Part shown: positions 1 through 12,029 of the stretch, piece after piece
Layout: the number at the start of each line of letters is the position of its first letter
How positions within the stretch are numbered: position 1 is the first letter of the stretch
Assembly: GCF_014529535.1 (NCBI RefSeq)
Contig: NW_023503555.1
Coordinates: 7,502,001-7,566,000, forward strand
From: Bradysia coprophila
Taxonomy: Eukaryota > Arthropoda > Insecta > Diptera > Sciaridae
Direction of reading: 5' to 3'
DNA: 64,000 bases
Translations under genes and position numbers: made by a program
Notes under the pieces: generated by a model
Database searches by the model: none
Told to the model about the DNA's origin: nothing
Seen by the model: the letters and a program-made list of their open reading frames with translations, nothing else

Positions 1-1252
1 TAAGTAATAATAAATTGGTTTAAAAAAATGATTTGGCTTGCAATTCTGATGACACTAAAAGTACACAAAAATGGTTCCATGGATTCAATGGAAGCTGGTG
101 GCGACTCGCTGAAGTTCAGAAACAAATTTCATACAAACTAATGTTGAATAGGGTTGATAGGGTGCAACTTTTGAACAGTTAGTGAGCGCTCGCACAGATC
201 GTTTTCGAAAATTCGATTTTTTTGATTCGTAACAGAGATTGGAAAATATATATTTTTCATAATTACAACCTCGTTCCAGACGTAGACAACCTTCCGAAAA
301 TCGTACTTTCTGAACTTAAACAAGTCTCCATCAGCTTCCCTTGCATCAATCATACCAATTTTTGTACCATTGCTATGAAAATTGAAACAACTATCAATTG
401 CAACCCAAATCAGATCTACACCTCTCTCTTTGTAGACATAGGTGCAGTGGATTCTTCTGCACAAAATGGTAGGATTGAAAGTAAAAAAAAGGTTGGAACC
501 TTGTTCTTCAAGCTGGCTCCAATCTGATTAGTAACAACCCAAAACATCGAAAGTGCATTCACCCACATATTTGATGAAAGTCCATTCAAGCTCTCCGTGC
601 ATAAGAATGATGACGTCTAAGACAACTCTAGCCAGACCTCATTGCTTATTTTTGTCGTCTTTGTCGATAATATACCCGTTTCTAATTGCTGTTGTCCGAG
701 GCATGCATCTGTTCGTATAAACCGCACATCACATATTATACACAATTTTCTCTCGGTGTGTCTGAAATCAAAAATTTTCGCAAGAAAATCATTTTCGGTC
801 GTTCGGCCACATTGTGTATTAAAATGGGGGAGTGAAACAGAGTCATGCGTATATCCGACAGTTAAATGTCTCTATATGGTGTTTTATCATATCCTTTCGT
901 TTCTGTTGCTTTTTCAATGCAAGGGGACTATTTATTTTCAACCGTGCCATTGATTTAGATGGAAATTTTCCGATTAAATGTCTGTGTGTGTAGCTTTTAA
1001 GTTTGAAATTGTTGTATGGAATGTTTGGTAAATTTTGGTTCGATTAAAATACATTTTTTTGATGGTACAATAAAGTGGAAGCTAGTGCTCTGAATTCAAT
1101 TCAATTTGTCATTGTGTGCCTATTTATATATTATACCGAAATGGTTGTAACAGTGAAGTAAAAGTTGGTACAAATTTAAGAGAATTATCGCACAATAGCA
1201 ACATAAATACGAAAAATACGAAAAAGCAAAGTTAAAATATTCTAAAAATACC
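1..1252. other. Intergenic, no gene seen; 5' flank of spondin gene
   Basis: Both strands carry only short open frames without recognisable domains. The last 150 bases before the ATG at 1253 are A-rich with no in-frame ATG, and probably hold the promoter and 5' leader of the spondin-like gene. No clear TATA box or initiator could be fixed by eye. Confidence 0.5.
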
Positions 1253-4200
1253 ATGAAGTACACGGCCACGGCAATAGTAGTGCTAAGCAATTGTTTTACC
1301 CTTATCGTCTGTTTTATGATTATTGCCGAAGTTCATGCAACAAGAAATTCCAACGAAATGGGAAAGTCTGAACAGAATGTAATGGAAAATGGCTGCAGTA
1401 AAAATTCGAATGTTTTGGTCATTTACAAGCTCATACTGCACACGTACTGGACAAGAGAAATGTTTCCGAAACATTATCCGGATTGGCGACCACAAGCACA
1501 GTGGTCGAAAACGTTTGGTAGGTAGCTCCCGACTTGATCCTTGAAAAATGAGTTTTTGGTGGTAAATCTTTTAGTTGTGTGAATAGATACAAGTGCCAAG
1601 TTAGAGTGGGGTTTCTCGTACTTGTTTACCGGGAAAATGAAAATTCTTGACAATAATGGTCTGAAATCTACAAGGACCATCGTAACATATCCACGAAAAA
1701 ACGTAAGTTCTACTTGGTAACTACACTGCAAAGTGAAGGGCTAAGTTATACAAGAAGAAGATTCGCAGAATTCCTCTTTTCTGTTACTATCAATCACTCT
1801 CATCTATCAGAGACCATTCATAAATATCGTTCGCAATTTTTGTGGATTTTTAGACTCCTCCCCTCACCTTGTCCACTTTTTCTATACTTTATATAATACA
1901 CGTCCAATTTTCGCCTTTCTCCCCCCATTTCTTCAAATAGGAAGGTATTTATAGACTAGACAGCCCCTGACTGGTTTTAGACTTCTTCAGTAACATTCTC
2001 CAATCGAACCTCTTCCGCATTAACGTCCTCCAATCGCTCATTGTAAGCGGTTTCAGATCCGACCAGATTGCATCTTTTCAGCTTGCTTTTGATTTTCCCG
2101 GTTTGCGGTTACCATAGGGATCTGTATTTAACCGTTTCAGGGGCACACGTTCCTCTTCACTCTTTGTACATGACTTCTATCGATGGATTTTGATGAATAG
2201 TCAACAACGGGCTGATGATTCAATCTTCTCTACCAATTGCCTTCCACTTTTAATCCACCCAATACTGACCGAGGAATTCTCTCTTCACATAATGCTATAA
2301 CGGGTGTTTTTCACCTTCTAAATCCTTCCTGAGGTAAAAGGAAACTCTGACCATAGTTCGATCACAGTTGCCTGCAAGAAACTTAAGAAATGGCTGGTGT
2401 GGCCTTACATAGCAAAATGTTGAATCTAATAAAGTAACAGATTTTTGATCAAACAATTGAAAGTACTTCGATCAAATGAAGTAACAGATTTGGAATTACA
2501 CCGGCGAATCGTTTGTCGCCCTGTCAAGGTTGACAATTCCTAAAGCGCCATGCCACTGACACCTAAAATTTTATCGATGTGTCGAGTATGAACGTAAAAG
2601 AAATTAGATCGACAAAAAAGTCGACAAGAAACTTAATATCTGGTTGGTATGCCATTATGCAGCAAAATGTTGAGTTTAATGAAGTAGCAGATTTTGGATC
2701 AATCTATTGAAAATTAATTAAACCAAGAGTAGTAACAGATTTGTTAATCATGCTGGGGACCGTTTGGGAAACGTTAACAATTCTCAAACCCCACTGCCAT
2801 TTTCACAGCACTGCTGTGCAATTTTCAATTGGCGATTCAAGATTTATTTTCAAGTTCAGTGGCCTGGGTCCTGATCTGCATTGAAACTTTATGTACATGT
2901 TGTATACGAAATGTTCCGGTTTATTGACTGGTTTCTATGAGAGGGTTTATTTGTATACTTTGTGTGTCGAATGCACCCATCATCTATCCGTTGAGTGTAA
3001 GACGACAAAGGAAAACCCGAACTGTGTTAGTGTATAGTAAATGGGGAGCCATTCAAAATGGGTCCGTCGATATTTTCCTTTGCACATAAATAACACCGGC
3101 TTTTACGAACATTAATGAAAACGTGTGGAATAACTGCCTATCCATCTGAAAAACATGCAAAAATTTTCTCATTTTCCACATGAATCCACCTTTTATTTAC
3201 CTATAGCGCACACACCTATCACGAGCGATTTATTTATGACGTTACAGTTTATCATGGAGGCATAACATAGAAAACTGGCTGTATGGTAGAGCGTAATTCT
3301 ACTGCTTTTTTGGGAAGAAAAGGGTTGTAGTTAATGTCTGCCGGGCCGAACCATTTATTTAAAATGTTTGAATTTTCTCCGAGAAAAATTCAAATTGACA
3401 CCAGCCGTTTCTGAACGGGAAAAACGGATTTATGGCTAGACCCAAGACATTACACCATACCCCGAGAAGCTGCAAATTTTATTTGATTGATTTCCAGGTC
3501 ATACACACGATGCCTCGTTCAAACTGTTTAGCATAGGGAAAGTGGCCTCCGGTGGTATGAAAATGTTCGCTGAAACGGGTCAAACAAACGACCTTGAACT
3601 CGAATCGACTAACGGTGCATTCGAATTTATTGGTTCAGCAATTTTGAGCGGAAGTGGTCACAACGAAGCAAACATTTTTGCCGATGCGAATCACACACTA
3701 GTGTCTTTCGCAACGAAAATCACTCCGTCGCCTGATTGGTTCGTCGGTGTTGATTCGTTGAAGGTATAACGACTGGAAGTACTCAAAGCTTTTCGTCTTT
3801 AGTATGTCATTCCCTTTTCAAAGCTCTGCGAAAATGGACATTGGTTGGACAACACAACCGTGGAGCTACATCCTTTGGACGCTGGTACTGATAATGGATT
3901 TACATTTACCGCACCAGATTGGCCAACTGAGCCTACCGGAATTATTTACCGTATTACATCTGGTTATCCTGCACATCAGGCCGGTAGTTTTTTCTATCCT
4001 CAGCTGAAGGAACTCCCGCCCATTGCAGCGGTGACATTCATTAAGGTTAGTTTCCATATCTTATAACGTCACATGTGAAAGACTCCCCCAAAATGTTTAC
4101 AGCTTAAAGAGTACCAGCTCGTGAATACGTTTCACGAAACGGAAGAAGAGATCCAATTCGACCCGATCAAAACGGCTTCATTCATGACACACCAACCAAT

Positions 4201-4766
4201 CTCGATGATTGCTAATAACGAATTGTCAGCAGAAATTGAGGAGGAGCGTCGGATCGAGGAAATGTTCATGAATCCGTTCAAATCAAGAAAAGATCGCATC
4301 AGATCCCAAATGTTAGCCAAAATTAACTTAACGTAAGTCCGACAGCCTTATGTTCCATGTAAGACTGCAAACTTCGGTGATGAGTTCGCAGTCTTGGTTT
4401 CATGGACGTTGCAACCAAAGATTAAACTCTCAAATTCGAATTCTCTTCAAAGAAAATAATTTTATTCTCCCGACCATTCACAGAATTAACTCACGTTTCA
4501 ATGAAACAAAAACCACTCCCTCCAGCATAACCAGCAATATCAAAAATCGATATTCGTTGAAACGGAAAAGTACACAGCCATCGAAAGATTGTCGTGTTGG
4601 TGATTGGTCCGAATGGAGTCCGTGCACGAAATCATGCGGTATTGGTGAAATGCAACGCTACCGCAAAGTAATACGACACGCAAAGTATGGCGGTCGACAG
4701 TGTCCAGCATTGAAAGAGGCAAAATGGTGTGAACTGGAGAGAGATTGCATTTCTGATTACTTTTAA
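1253..4766 (+). CDS. Secreted spondin-domain / TSP1 protein (mindin/spondin-2 type)
   Basis: Five exons by splice sites and phase: 1253-1517, 3498-3763, 3803-4045, 4103-4332, 4484-4766, giving 428 residues. The N-terminus is a long hydrophobic signal peptide. A spondin-N domain follows from about residue 45; recognisable stretches are HTYWTREMFPKHYP, the F-I-G segment before NHTLVSFATKITPSPDWFVG, and YRITSGYPAHQAGSFFYP. A lysine/glutamate-rich linker leads to one C-terminal thrombospondin type 1 repeat with WSEWSPCTKSCG and its usual cysteines. Signal peptide, spondin and one TSP1 repeat is the architecture of spondin-2/mindin and insect M-spondin, which are extracellular-matrix proteins. Matrix attachment is therefore the likely role, by family. 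All exon phases join cleanly and no break is seen. Intron 1 (about 2 kb) holds two degenerate MITE copies. Confidence 0.9.
2380..2770. repeat. Two degenerate copies of the TACAGACGG MITE family
   Basis: Inside intron 1 of the spondin gene, two direct copies of about 150 bases (near 2380-2530 and 2618-2770) share AAGAAACTTAA, then GCAAAATGTTGA, and a pair of GAAGTAACAGATTT-like motifs about 50 bases apart. The same core recurs across the window. The terminal inverted repeats are decayed here. Confidence 0.6.
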
Positions 4767-4809
4767 GTCAAGTTGTAGGACTGGCTGTCGTGTTGACCTT
4801 TTGCACACA

Positions 4810-5015
4810 CGGCTGCTTCATCTGTTAGAGAAAGCAAAATTGAACGATGGGTTCAATGTCGTGTTATTTACATAATATAGCTGAACGTATCGGTATGTTA
4901 AAACTAATGAAGTACAAGAGTCTGTATCAATCCGTTGAAAATGCTTTGATCAAAAACGAAGTAACAGATTCGATAGTTATATTAATTGGTGATATACCTG
5001 CCGTCTGTGGAAGGT
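4810..5015. repeat. MITE copy (TACAGACGG family) just 3' of the spondin gene
   Basis: Carries the family core (ATGTTAAAACTAATGAAGTA, then GAAGTAACAGATTCGATAG) and the right end CCTGCCGTCTGTGGAAGG, which matches the terminal repeat of better copies at 19595 and 25983. It starts within about 50 bases of the spondin stop codon, so it probably lies in the 3' UTR. The left end is unclear. Confidence 0.65.
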
Positions 5016-5439
5016 TAATGATTTTATTTATCGATGAAAAAGAGAAAAATGACAAAAAAAATGAACTAAAACACAGAACTTTTATACAATTTTAACTGTA
5101 GAGACGCTTTCAATTAATTAATTACATATCTGAAATTATGTACGTTTTTAATGATAAAAATATATTCTTTACCTAGACGATTTTGCCTTTTATTTTGACT
5201 CAATCCGCTTCAGTCGTTGTTTCATGAGAAAATTTCTTTAAGAGACATCGATGCCATCATCAAAAGTAATCTAAAATCCGCAGTATTTAAAAAACGCCTA
5301 GATGTACACTTTTTCAGCTAAACACCGGTGCCTCTTAAATCTGACCAACGCACTCCAATAACAGATTTTTTTAACGGTCATTTGGCCTCATTACACAAAT
5401 GAAATTGCAGCAAAATTAATATTTTTTGATAAATTTTTT

Positions 5440-6110
5440 TGTGTGAATTTTTCGAGTAGCGGAACAAAACCTCAAATTTATACTTCAAAGCCACATTCAT
5501 CGAAACACTACCCATGTATGTTTGGTGTCATTAGAAAGCTAGGACCAGTACCAATTAGGGGAAACAGTATTTTTGATGTTTTTGTTGCTTTTCGAATGCT
5601 CAGGAACCGTCAGAAGCTCGCTGAAATAATCAAATTTTTACCCATACTTGAAACTTATCGTATCTCCTCAAGGGTGTATTTTACCCCCATGATCGACTAT
5701 TTGCCCCGAAATTACATGCAATTACCTTTCCAATGACACCTCACACGATCTTGTACGTTTCGTGTAGCCGGAGAAATTTCCAGATGAAAAGTGCATGTTT
5801 TCTGTTTTCGATCACCTCTCGCTATCCACACCAATGAAAGTGTAAAACAGGTATGGTCTATTGTCCGCCCGGAGGACATAAAAATTTTCGTACTTAAATG
5901 CATTCATTTTCATATTATTTTGACATAAAATGTGAGTGCGTTTAAGACGAATTCGCCGATCGACCATACCTGTTCTAGACTTTAATTGATCCACACAAGC
6001 ATCGATGAATTTTCAAAAAATATTTTTGGCCTCTAAGGACCAATACCTACATATAAAAAAAAATCCACTGGAAAATGCGTCCGATTTCGTCAGGTCGCTT
6101 TTCAAAAGAA
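5440..6110. repeat. Degenerate inverted-repeat element, family of 21150-21725
   Basis: The right end (6060-6110) carries TGGAAAATGCGTCCGATTTCG, the terminal motif of the better-preserved element at 21150-21725. The interior (5740-5800) resembles part of that element in opposite orientation. Open frames over this stretch have no domain and track the repeat, so I do not call a gene. Confidence 0.5.
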
Positions 6111-6120
6111 TCCCTCATAT

Positions 6121-6332
6121 CTAAAATGAAAACATAAAATTTACTAACTTATTGCACGATCATCACATCTGACTTCTGTTGATAAACAAACATTTTTCAT
6201 CTTTGGTGTCGTATGCCACAAAAAGAACTATTAATATGGACACTTGGTCCAGAATGTAAATGAAAATATTGCAATTTATCAACAGAAGTAAGATGTGATG
6301 ATCGTGCAATAAATTTTATGTTTTCATTTTAG
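6121..6332. repeat. Fold-back element with about 60-base arms
   Basis: The left arm begins CTAAAATGAAAACATAAAAT and runs through GCACGATCATCACATCTGAC. The right arm (6275-6332) is its near-exact reverse complement, ending in TTTTCATTTTAG. The unit is 212 bases with a spacer of about 85 bases. There is no coding capacity, so it looks like a non-autonomous inverted-repeat element. Confidence 0.8.
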
Positions 6333-7566
6333 TTAAAACCCATCTTTACCTTGATCTTTACCCATCTTTGTTTATTAAGTTTAAGGTTCGTTTTGTAACC
6401 AAACCAAAATGTCTTTCAAATACAGCCTGGATGAAGAAATGAACAAGCCTCGAAATATTGCGAAAATCCTCGTTTTCTTTCGTCCGTTCAACGCCGCTAA
6501 ATCCATGAAAATTTCAACATTTACACGAACAGCGAAGAAACGAAACCCACAAATCAGTGTCAACGTTGTCTGCACATGCAACCTGCTGTTTTTGTTGGCA
6601 AAGGTCCTTATTTTAGCCAAAAGAAAACTGCTACGGCCTGCATGACTAATTCTTTCGGCTCTTCATTCGTTCGGCTAATACTTTTACGAAATTTGTCTGA
6701 GTCTGACAAAACAGCTGAAGCAAATATACATCTAACTAAATTTCACTGATTTTTCCTGTAACCCAGCCGGATAAAGTGATCTGATGACTTATGACTAAAG
6801 GAGAATACGCATCTGAGAAACCTCGCGAATGCTCCACCACACAATATTTTTTATGAAAAGTATGATTTATACCAAAGGCTCGATCAGAGGTTGTCGGGAA
6901 AAAGAAAATTGCTACAGTCTCCCGTCATAAAATTTCTTACATTAGCACAGGATGCTGAAAACTATATGCGATATTGCGAGCAACGTTTTCATTGATGCGG
7001 TGAATCTATGGACGAATGCTGCCATATCTAATTTGGGTACGGAAAGGAAGCGAAATAAATGGCTTATCAAAAAATAATCGACGTCTTGCGGTATTGTTTG
7101 TTTTTCGATGTGTTTATGTGAGTTGAACGAGCAAGTGAGTTATTATAAATATTTATCCCACAGTCATTTCGTAATGAATTTGCCTTGATTAACGAGTGAT
7201 GCAAATCCTTTTAAGAAAACTTTAGGAGCACCTAATTCGCCTTGATTATGGGTTGGTTCGGTATTGGGCTTGGTGCGTAAACTAAAAAAATAAAAATAAA
7301 ATTCATTTATACAAGCGATGAAAAGTCAGTGAAAAGTTGTGAATGATCAAATTGTGAACTTGCGCTCCGTTTAGTACAGTAGACAATTTTGTACATTACA
7401 CACCGAATGAGAAATGATAGTAAAAGAACAATGGAACTCGCGTCACCTATTCCTCTTCAATGGCATTTTCTGTCCAACTCTAAATATTAGTTGGAATTGT
7501 TCTTAATTGTAATTCATTTGAAAGAAAGTCATCGTGGTGTTCTGGTGCTGGCTTCCGAAATTCAAC
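6333..7566. other. Intergenic, no gene seen
   Basis: Short open frames only, none with a recognisable domain. The last few hundred bases probably include the promoter and 5' leader of the cysteine-rich gene starting at 7567. Confidence 0.45.
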
Positions 7567-9410
7567 ATGAGAGCAATTCTTCGAAGTTTCATTTTCGTTA
7601 TGGTGCTGTGTGCGGTATTTTTGCCGGGAACGAGCACCAAATGTAATTGTTCGTGTGACGACCTATGCAGTTCCTACAATACCAGAGCAAGTACGTAGAG
7701 ATTTTGTTTCTTCTTTTTTTTTTGTTATCGCAATTATCACTTTTTTCGAATATCATATGTTGCATGCCTTGGGCATAAATTACGGATTTTTTCTCGGCTT
7801 ATACGGCATACGGCTTATTTTAGGCACTTTCGCTTGTCGAAATAGCCTCAAATATACCGTTCACAACAGATAACTATTCTCCCATCGGTAAACAATTTTT
7901 TTTTTGTTAAATAGCATTAAACATTTCGATAAACAGCCACTTGAAACTGGATGTATTTTCCAGGGGACTTTCTCGATTTGATTTGTTTCGAGACCTCTAA
8001 AAGCACTTTACGGCCAATAAGTAGTGCAGTCTGGAAATTTGACTTAAGAGCAATCTACACATGGCTAAACTGTTGCCTATATTTGAACGCAAAGTTATTA
8101 CTATTTTGATGATAAACCGTCTTTTTCTAAATCGCTTATTTCTCCAACTTCTCTCATTTCTACATAACGAATATATAGAGAAATGAGAGAAACAAGAGAA
8201 ATTTAGAAAAAGACTGTCATTTAGAAAGTTTATCACTGTATGTTCGTCTCCATAATTATTTCAATTTTTTACTGAAAGCCAATACATTTCAACGCCAAAC
8301 GATGTTCGAACGTTTTCAGAAAATGATGCGAGTCTAAAATTATCATCGAAACAATAACAATTTTGCGCCTAAATGTAGGCAACAATTTATCCATGTTTAA
8401 ATTGCTCTTCCGAATCACGCCTCAAATTATGCAAATAGTCTCCGAGAAAGTTAGGCGTTTAATTGATATCTCGCCTTAATGTAGGCTAGGAATATACACA
8501 GCAATTCATTGTATTGGGGCTAACTCATACAAGACATCGTTGCAGCCACCGAACACACTTCAACTTCCTAAGTTATGATGCTGGCGTGAACTTTAGGACG
8601 TTGCGAATGCGATATATTCGCTAGAAAAATTCCATGTAGAACCTGGATCATTTTAATGGAATGTTACTACGTAACTTCTGAGCCCATCCGACCCGTGTTA
8701 TTGTTATACGCGTTTAGAAAGATCAAGGACCCTAGAAGCCAACCCAATTTCAAAAAAACTCATCAATGCGCTTGTGAGGCTAATAGACTTATCTTATGGA
8801 AATTTCTACAGGTAGATGAAACGTACATGGTCGGGTGGGGTGCCATACAAATAACTTTCGGGAAAAATGAATTTTATTGATTGTGTTTAAAATTCGTCTA
8901 CAATGAACAGTCGAAATATTGGGTAAAATGTGAATATTTCGGTGAACACACAAGCATCGAGGATTTTTTTTAAAGCGATTTTTGCTTCCAAGGTTAAATG
9001 CACTTCTAAGCACATGTAATAAAAAGAAAGTCCCCTGGAAAATACGTCCGATTTCGGTAGGATGGTTTTAAAAGAACCCTCATTGCGTCCGGAAAATCTG
9101 TTCTAACTGCCTTCACATTCACATTGTTTCAACTCAAATCTTTCGTTCTTTCAAATTGAAAACAGCTTGTGTTCAGTATGGGTGTGCACACGGCTATTGC
9201 TGGGCTTCATGCAGTGCAGCTTTTCTACAGGGCGAGTGGTGCTGGACAACGAAAGGGGCATTGTGGGACCGCAATTACGTAAAATGTGATTATGATTTCG
9301 AATGCAACCCGAATTGGCATTGTGCCGGAGCTTGTGCCCTGTTTGATACGTTCAATGCGACAAACCCTGAAATGGACAACACGAAGAACATCGAGACGAA
9401 TAATGTTTAA
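7567..9410 (+). CDS. Small secreted cysteine-rich protein
   Basis: Two exons, 7567-7690 and 9166-9410, join in phase 1 (donor GTACGT, acceptor AACAG) to give 122 residues. Residues 1 to about 24 form a signal peptide (MRAILRSFIFVMVLCAVFLP). The mature part is rich in Cys, Trp and Gly: a CNCSCDDLC start, then YGCAHGYCWASC, GEWCWTTKG, and a final C-rich block ending CAGACALF. The even Cys spacing suggests a disulfide-stabilised secreted peptide of the kind common in arthropods. I cannot assign a function or family. The signal peptide is encoded before the intron and nearly all the Cys-rich core after it. The intron (about 1.5 kb) is filled by a SINE interrupted by a fold-back element. No break is seen. 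Confidence 0.75.
7975..8692 (-). mobile_element. tRNA-derived SINE, split by an inserted fold-back element
   Basis: Read on the minus strand this aligns with the SINE at 19921-20340. It has a degraded tRNA-like head near 8640-8692, the middle segment with GATATCTCGCCTTAATGTAGGC, and a tail with TCCAGACTGCACTACTTATTGG. The copy is broken at 8046-8409 by an unrelated inverted-repeat insert. It lies antisense in the intron of the cysteine-rich gene. Confidence 0.75.
8046..8409. mobile_element. 364-base fold-back element nested in the SINE
   Basis: The outer arms begin AAGAGCAAT and end ATTGCTCTT, and are related over about 50 bases (both contain TGTTGCCTA on the arm read inward). They start and stop exactly where the SINE alignment breaks. 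A second inverted repeat (8111-8234) sits inside: arms begin GATAAAC and contain GTCTTTTTCTAAAT, ending GTTTATC. It is either one complex hairpin element or two nested insertions. Confidence 0.75.
8790..9080. repeat. Solo end of the 21150-21725 inverted-repeat family
   Basis: Aligns with the right half of the element at 21460-21725: ACGTACATGG, a middle AT-rich stretch, then GGAAAATACGTCCGATTTCGG. A short inverted match (GGATGTATTTTCCAGGGGAC) lies at 7948-7970, so the SINE may sit inside an older copy. Confidence 0.5.
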
Positions 9411-9623
9411 GGAGGAGCTTTGCATTTGTTGATTATGTGTTGATTGTATTTAGATACGACAGTGTAAAGCATAACATTTCTCACTTAACGATGTTAGAAA
9501 TTTTGTTCTTTTCTTTCGATTTCATCGATTCTTAATAGTGCTTGAAATACAACCCTTTCAGTCGACCCATGGAAATGGCAATGATGGTCAACAATACAAG
9601 TCCAATACTACAAAAAAATTAAA

Positions 9624-10302
9624 CTACGAAACATGGGAAGTTGAGGTTCCAGTCCTAGAAAGCTTTGTCTGCACCCGCTCTTCGTCAGCGATTTCGTCGC
9701 CTGGGAGCCCTTGAGACTGCTTGGAGAATGAAGGATTGAGATTGAGGGGAATATGTCTGTACCAGCTAGGTTGATCCTTTTGAAACCGTCTGAACACCAG
9801 GTAATTTGTTGTCATTGTTAATGTCATTGGGAACGCGTCACCTTTAAGATTATTTTAACCGATCGTCAACGAATTCGTAATTTCACTCCTTTCATTTCAA
9901 AGTCAATTTGTTCATTAAACGAGTTAACATTTTCCGTGCGAAATCAATGTGTGTGCCCAGCCCATTCACACGCTGATAGTTCTTTTATTATGAAAAACTA
10001 ATCAGAAATTGATTTTCGTTCCTGGTTTGCATGACAATAATACAAAAACTATTAATACAGATGATGATGGCGATTATTATAGCCAAGTACAATAGGGCGG
10101 GAAAATACCATTCATGTACAGCGTGTGTATGAATGTGTTCGGTAATTATGATTAACAAAAAAAAATTCAACAAGGTGTTTACCAAATCAATGGAACGAAT
10201 TGCTAGCCACGCTTTTCCGAGGTGTATTTTCGGTATATAATAAATAGGCTCAGCTGTCCTGGTAGAGTAAACTTGTAGTGTGTCACCCTCTTCGATGTGC
10301 AT
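9624..10302 (-). CDS. Tentative two-exon membrane protein, function unknown
   Basis: Proposed exons on the minus strand are 10302-10044 and 9841-9624, joining in phase 1 to about 158 residues. The first exon starts at an ATG and encodes two strongly hydrophobic segments (LLNFFLLIIITEH and ALLYLAIIIAIIICINSF), compatible with an integral membrane protein. The second encodes a hydrophilic tail (FQKDQPSWYRHIPLNLN to the stop). The acceptor AAAG before GTGACGCG is plausible. The donor (T before GTATTATT) is weak, so an extra exon or another donor is possible. I do not recognise the family. Support is the long open frame with membrane-like composition and the compatible second frame, not homology. 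Confidence 0.4.
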
Positions 10303-12029
10303 TACAATTTAAATTGAAAGGAAATAGTTTTGTTGTCAGAATTTAATTTGGTAATGCAGGAATTATGATTTCTGGAATTCTTTCCGACGATGGTTGCAGG
10401 AAATTTCTGCCTAATATTTAACGTCGATCTTTTGACAATAAATTTATTAAAAACTTAGAAGTGGCAACCGTATCGGTACATAGAACAATCATTAAGTCTA
10501 TAGATTGTGAAAATTGTTATCGTCACGACCGCAAAAATCAGCGATGAGACTGCCTTCGAGTCGGTCTTTTGAGATACGAAATTTAAAAATCAAAATCATT
10601 TGTTAGGAAATTAAATTTTCGATCCATGAAAATTTTGTTCGATGAAGTGACATAAGTGACCGACTTGCTATAGCATTTCCTGCTTACCATGGGGCAAATA
10701 TTTAGAGAAAATCCTTCGGAAGTCAAAAGAAAATCCTGAGAAAATGCTTCAAAATTTTACGAAAAAATACTCTCAAATTCATAGACAGCGTCCTCATAAA
10801 TGAAAATCCGAAAATCCTTTAAAAGGCTTAAGAAATTCAAATCTAAAGAAGAAAATTCTTGAAAATTGAAAAATAATTCGTTGAAAATGCATCCAGAGAA
10901 TCAATAAAAATCCTTGGAAAACGATAGAAAAATCCTCAGAAATCCTTTGAAAATAATCTCTTGATGCATATGAAAATGTTCTGTCACAGTTGTAACGAGA
11001 GCTACCTTGCTAGTCATCAGTACTTATTATCCGAAATTTTTAGGAGTTTTTAGAAATTTTTAAGTTTTTAGAAACGTTCTAGAGTTTTTAGGAGATTCAA
11101 AGAATTTTCGAGATTCCTCAAAAGTCTGAAAGACCCATAGAACTTAGTGACATTTTTGGCCGAGATATTCTCCAAATCTACTTGTTATCATGACCAATAC
11201 TCTGTCATGACTCATTTTTGTGGGTGTTTAAGACTTTTTTAGAATTCCTAAGAATTCGTTAGAATTTTTTAGAATTTCAAGAATTAAATTCCTTGAAATT
11301 TTCAATAAATTTTTAAGAATTTATTTCAAAATTAAAATTTTGAATAATAACCCCTATTCGCAGCACCAAAGCGACTGAATTTTTGTCTAATTATTTTAAA
11401 AGTAACTGCCAATTGCAGCTGTGCATTGGTGTGTTTTCATTTAGTGTTGCTGCTTCCATATAATTTTCCTTCTGACCACGAAATTCATAGTAAATTCATG
11501 TATCAAACAGACAATAAACATACAATCAATCCCCTAACGAAAACACTTAATTCCCTTGAACTCAATGCTTTGAAAATTATTATTTTTTCCATTCGTCAAA
11601 TGCGCGCTCAAAATCATTAGTCGAATGTCTGTGCATTCGGAAGCGACTACCTCGTCACCTCAATCTAGTCAATTATTTGAACTGAACAACGAACGTTCGT
11701 TTCACGGAATCACGAAAATTATAATTAGGCGTAAAAGACACTTGTACTGCGCTAGTTGGAAATTCGTTAGCGGTCACTTTTCGGAGTTTATTCAACTGCC
11801 ATTAACAGATAATTAATAATGACTCTGTCATCAGTGTGGTTAAATATTTCACCATATTTGGAACAGACAATTGTCCATTTTAATCAATAAAATTGCTTGG
11901 GAGGGTACACAGTACACACATTACGAGACTGTTGACAAACTGGAATTTTACTATCGCTTTGATTGAATGAATTTATGTGTTTGCAAGCCTTGAACTGTAA
12001 CTGGTATAGCAACGTAACGACCTAACGAC
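10303..12029. other. Intergenic; degenerate short-motif repeats 10690-11345
   Basis: No gene recognised. From about 10690 to 10970 the motif AAAATCCT recurs irregularly. From about 11040 to 11340 TTTTTAGAA and AAGAATT motifs recur. It resembles the degenerate short-motif arrays at 26743 and 48537, but I could not show true inverted symmetry. The segment before 12030 should contain the promoter of the transporter gene. Confidence 0.45.
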
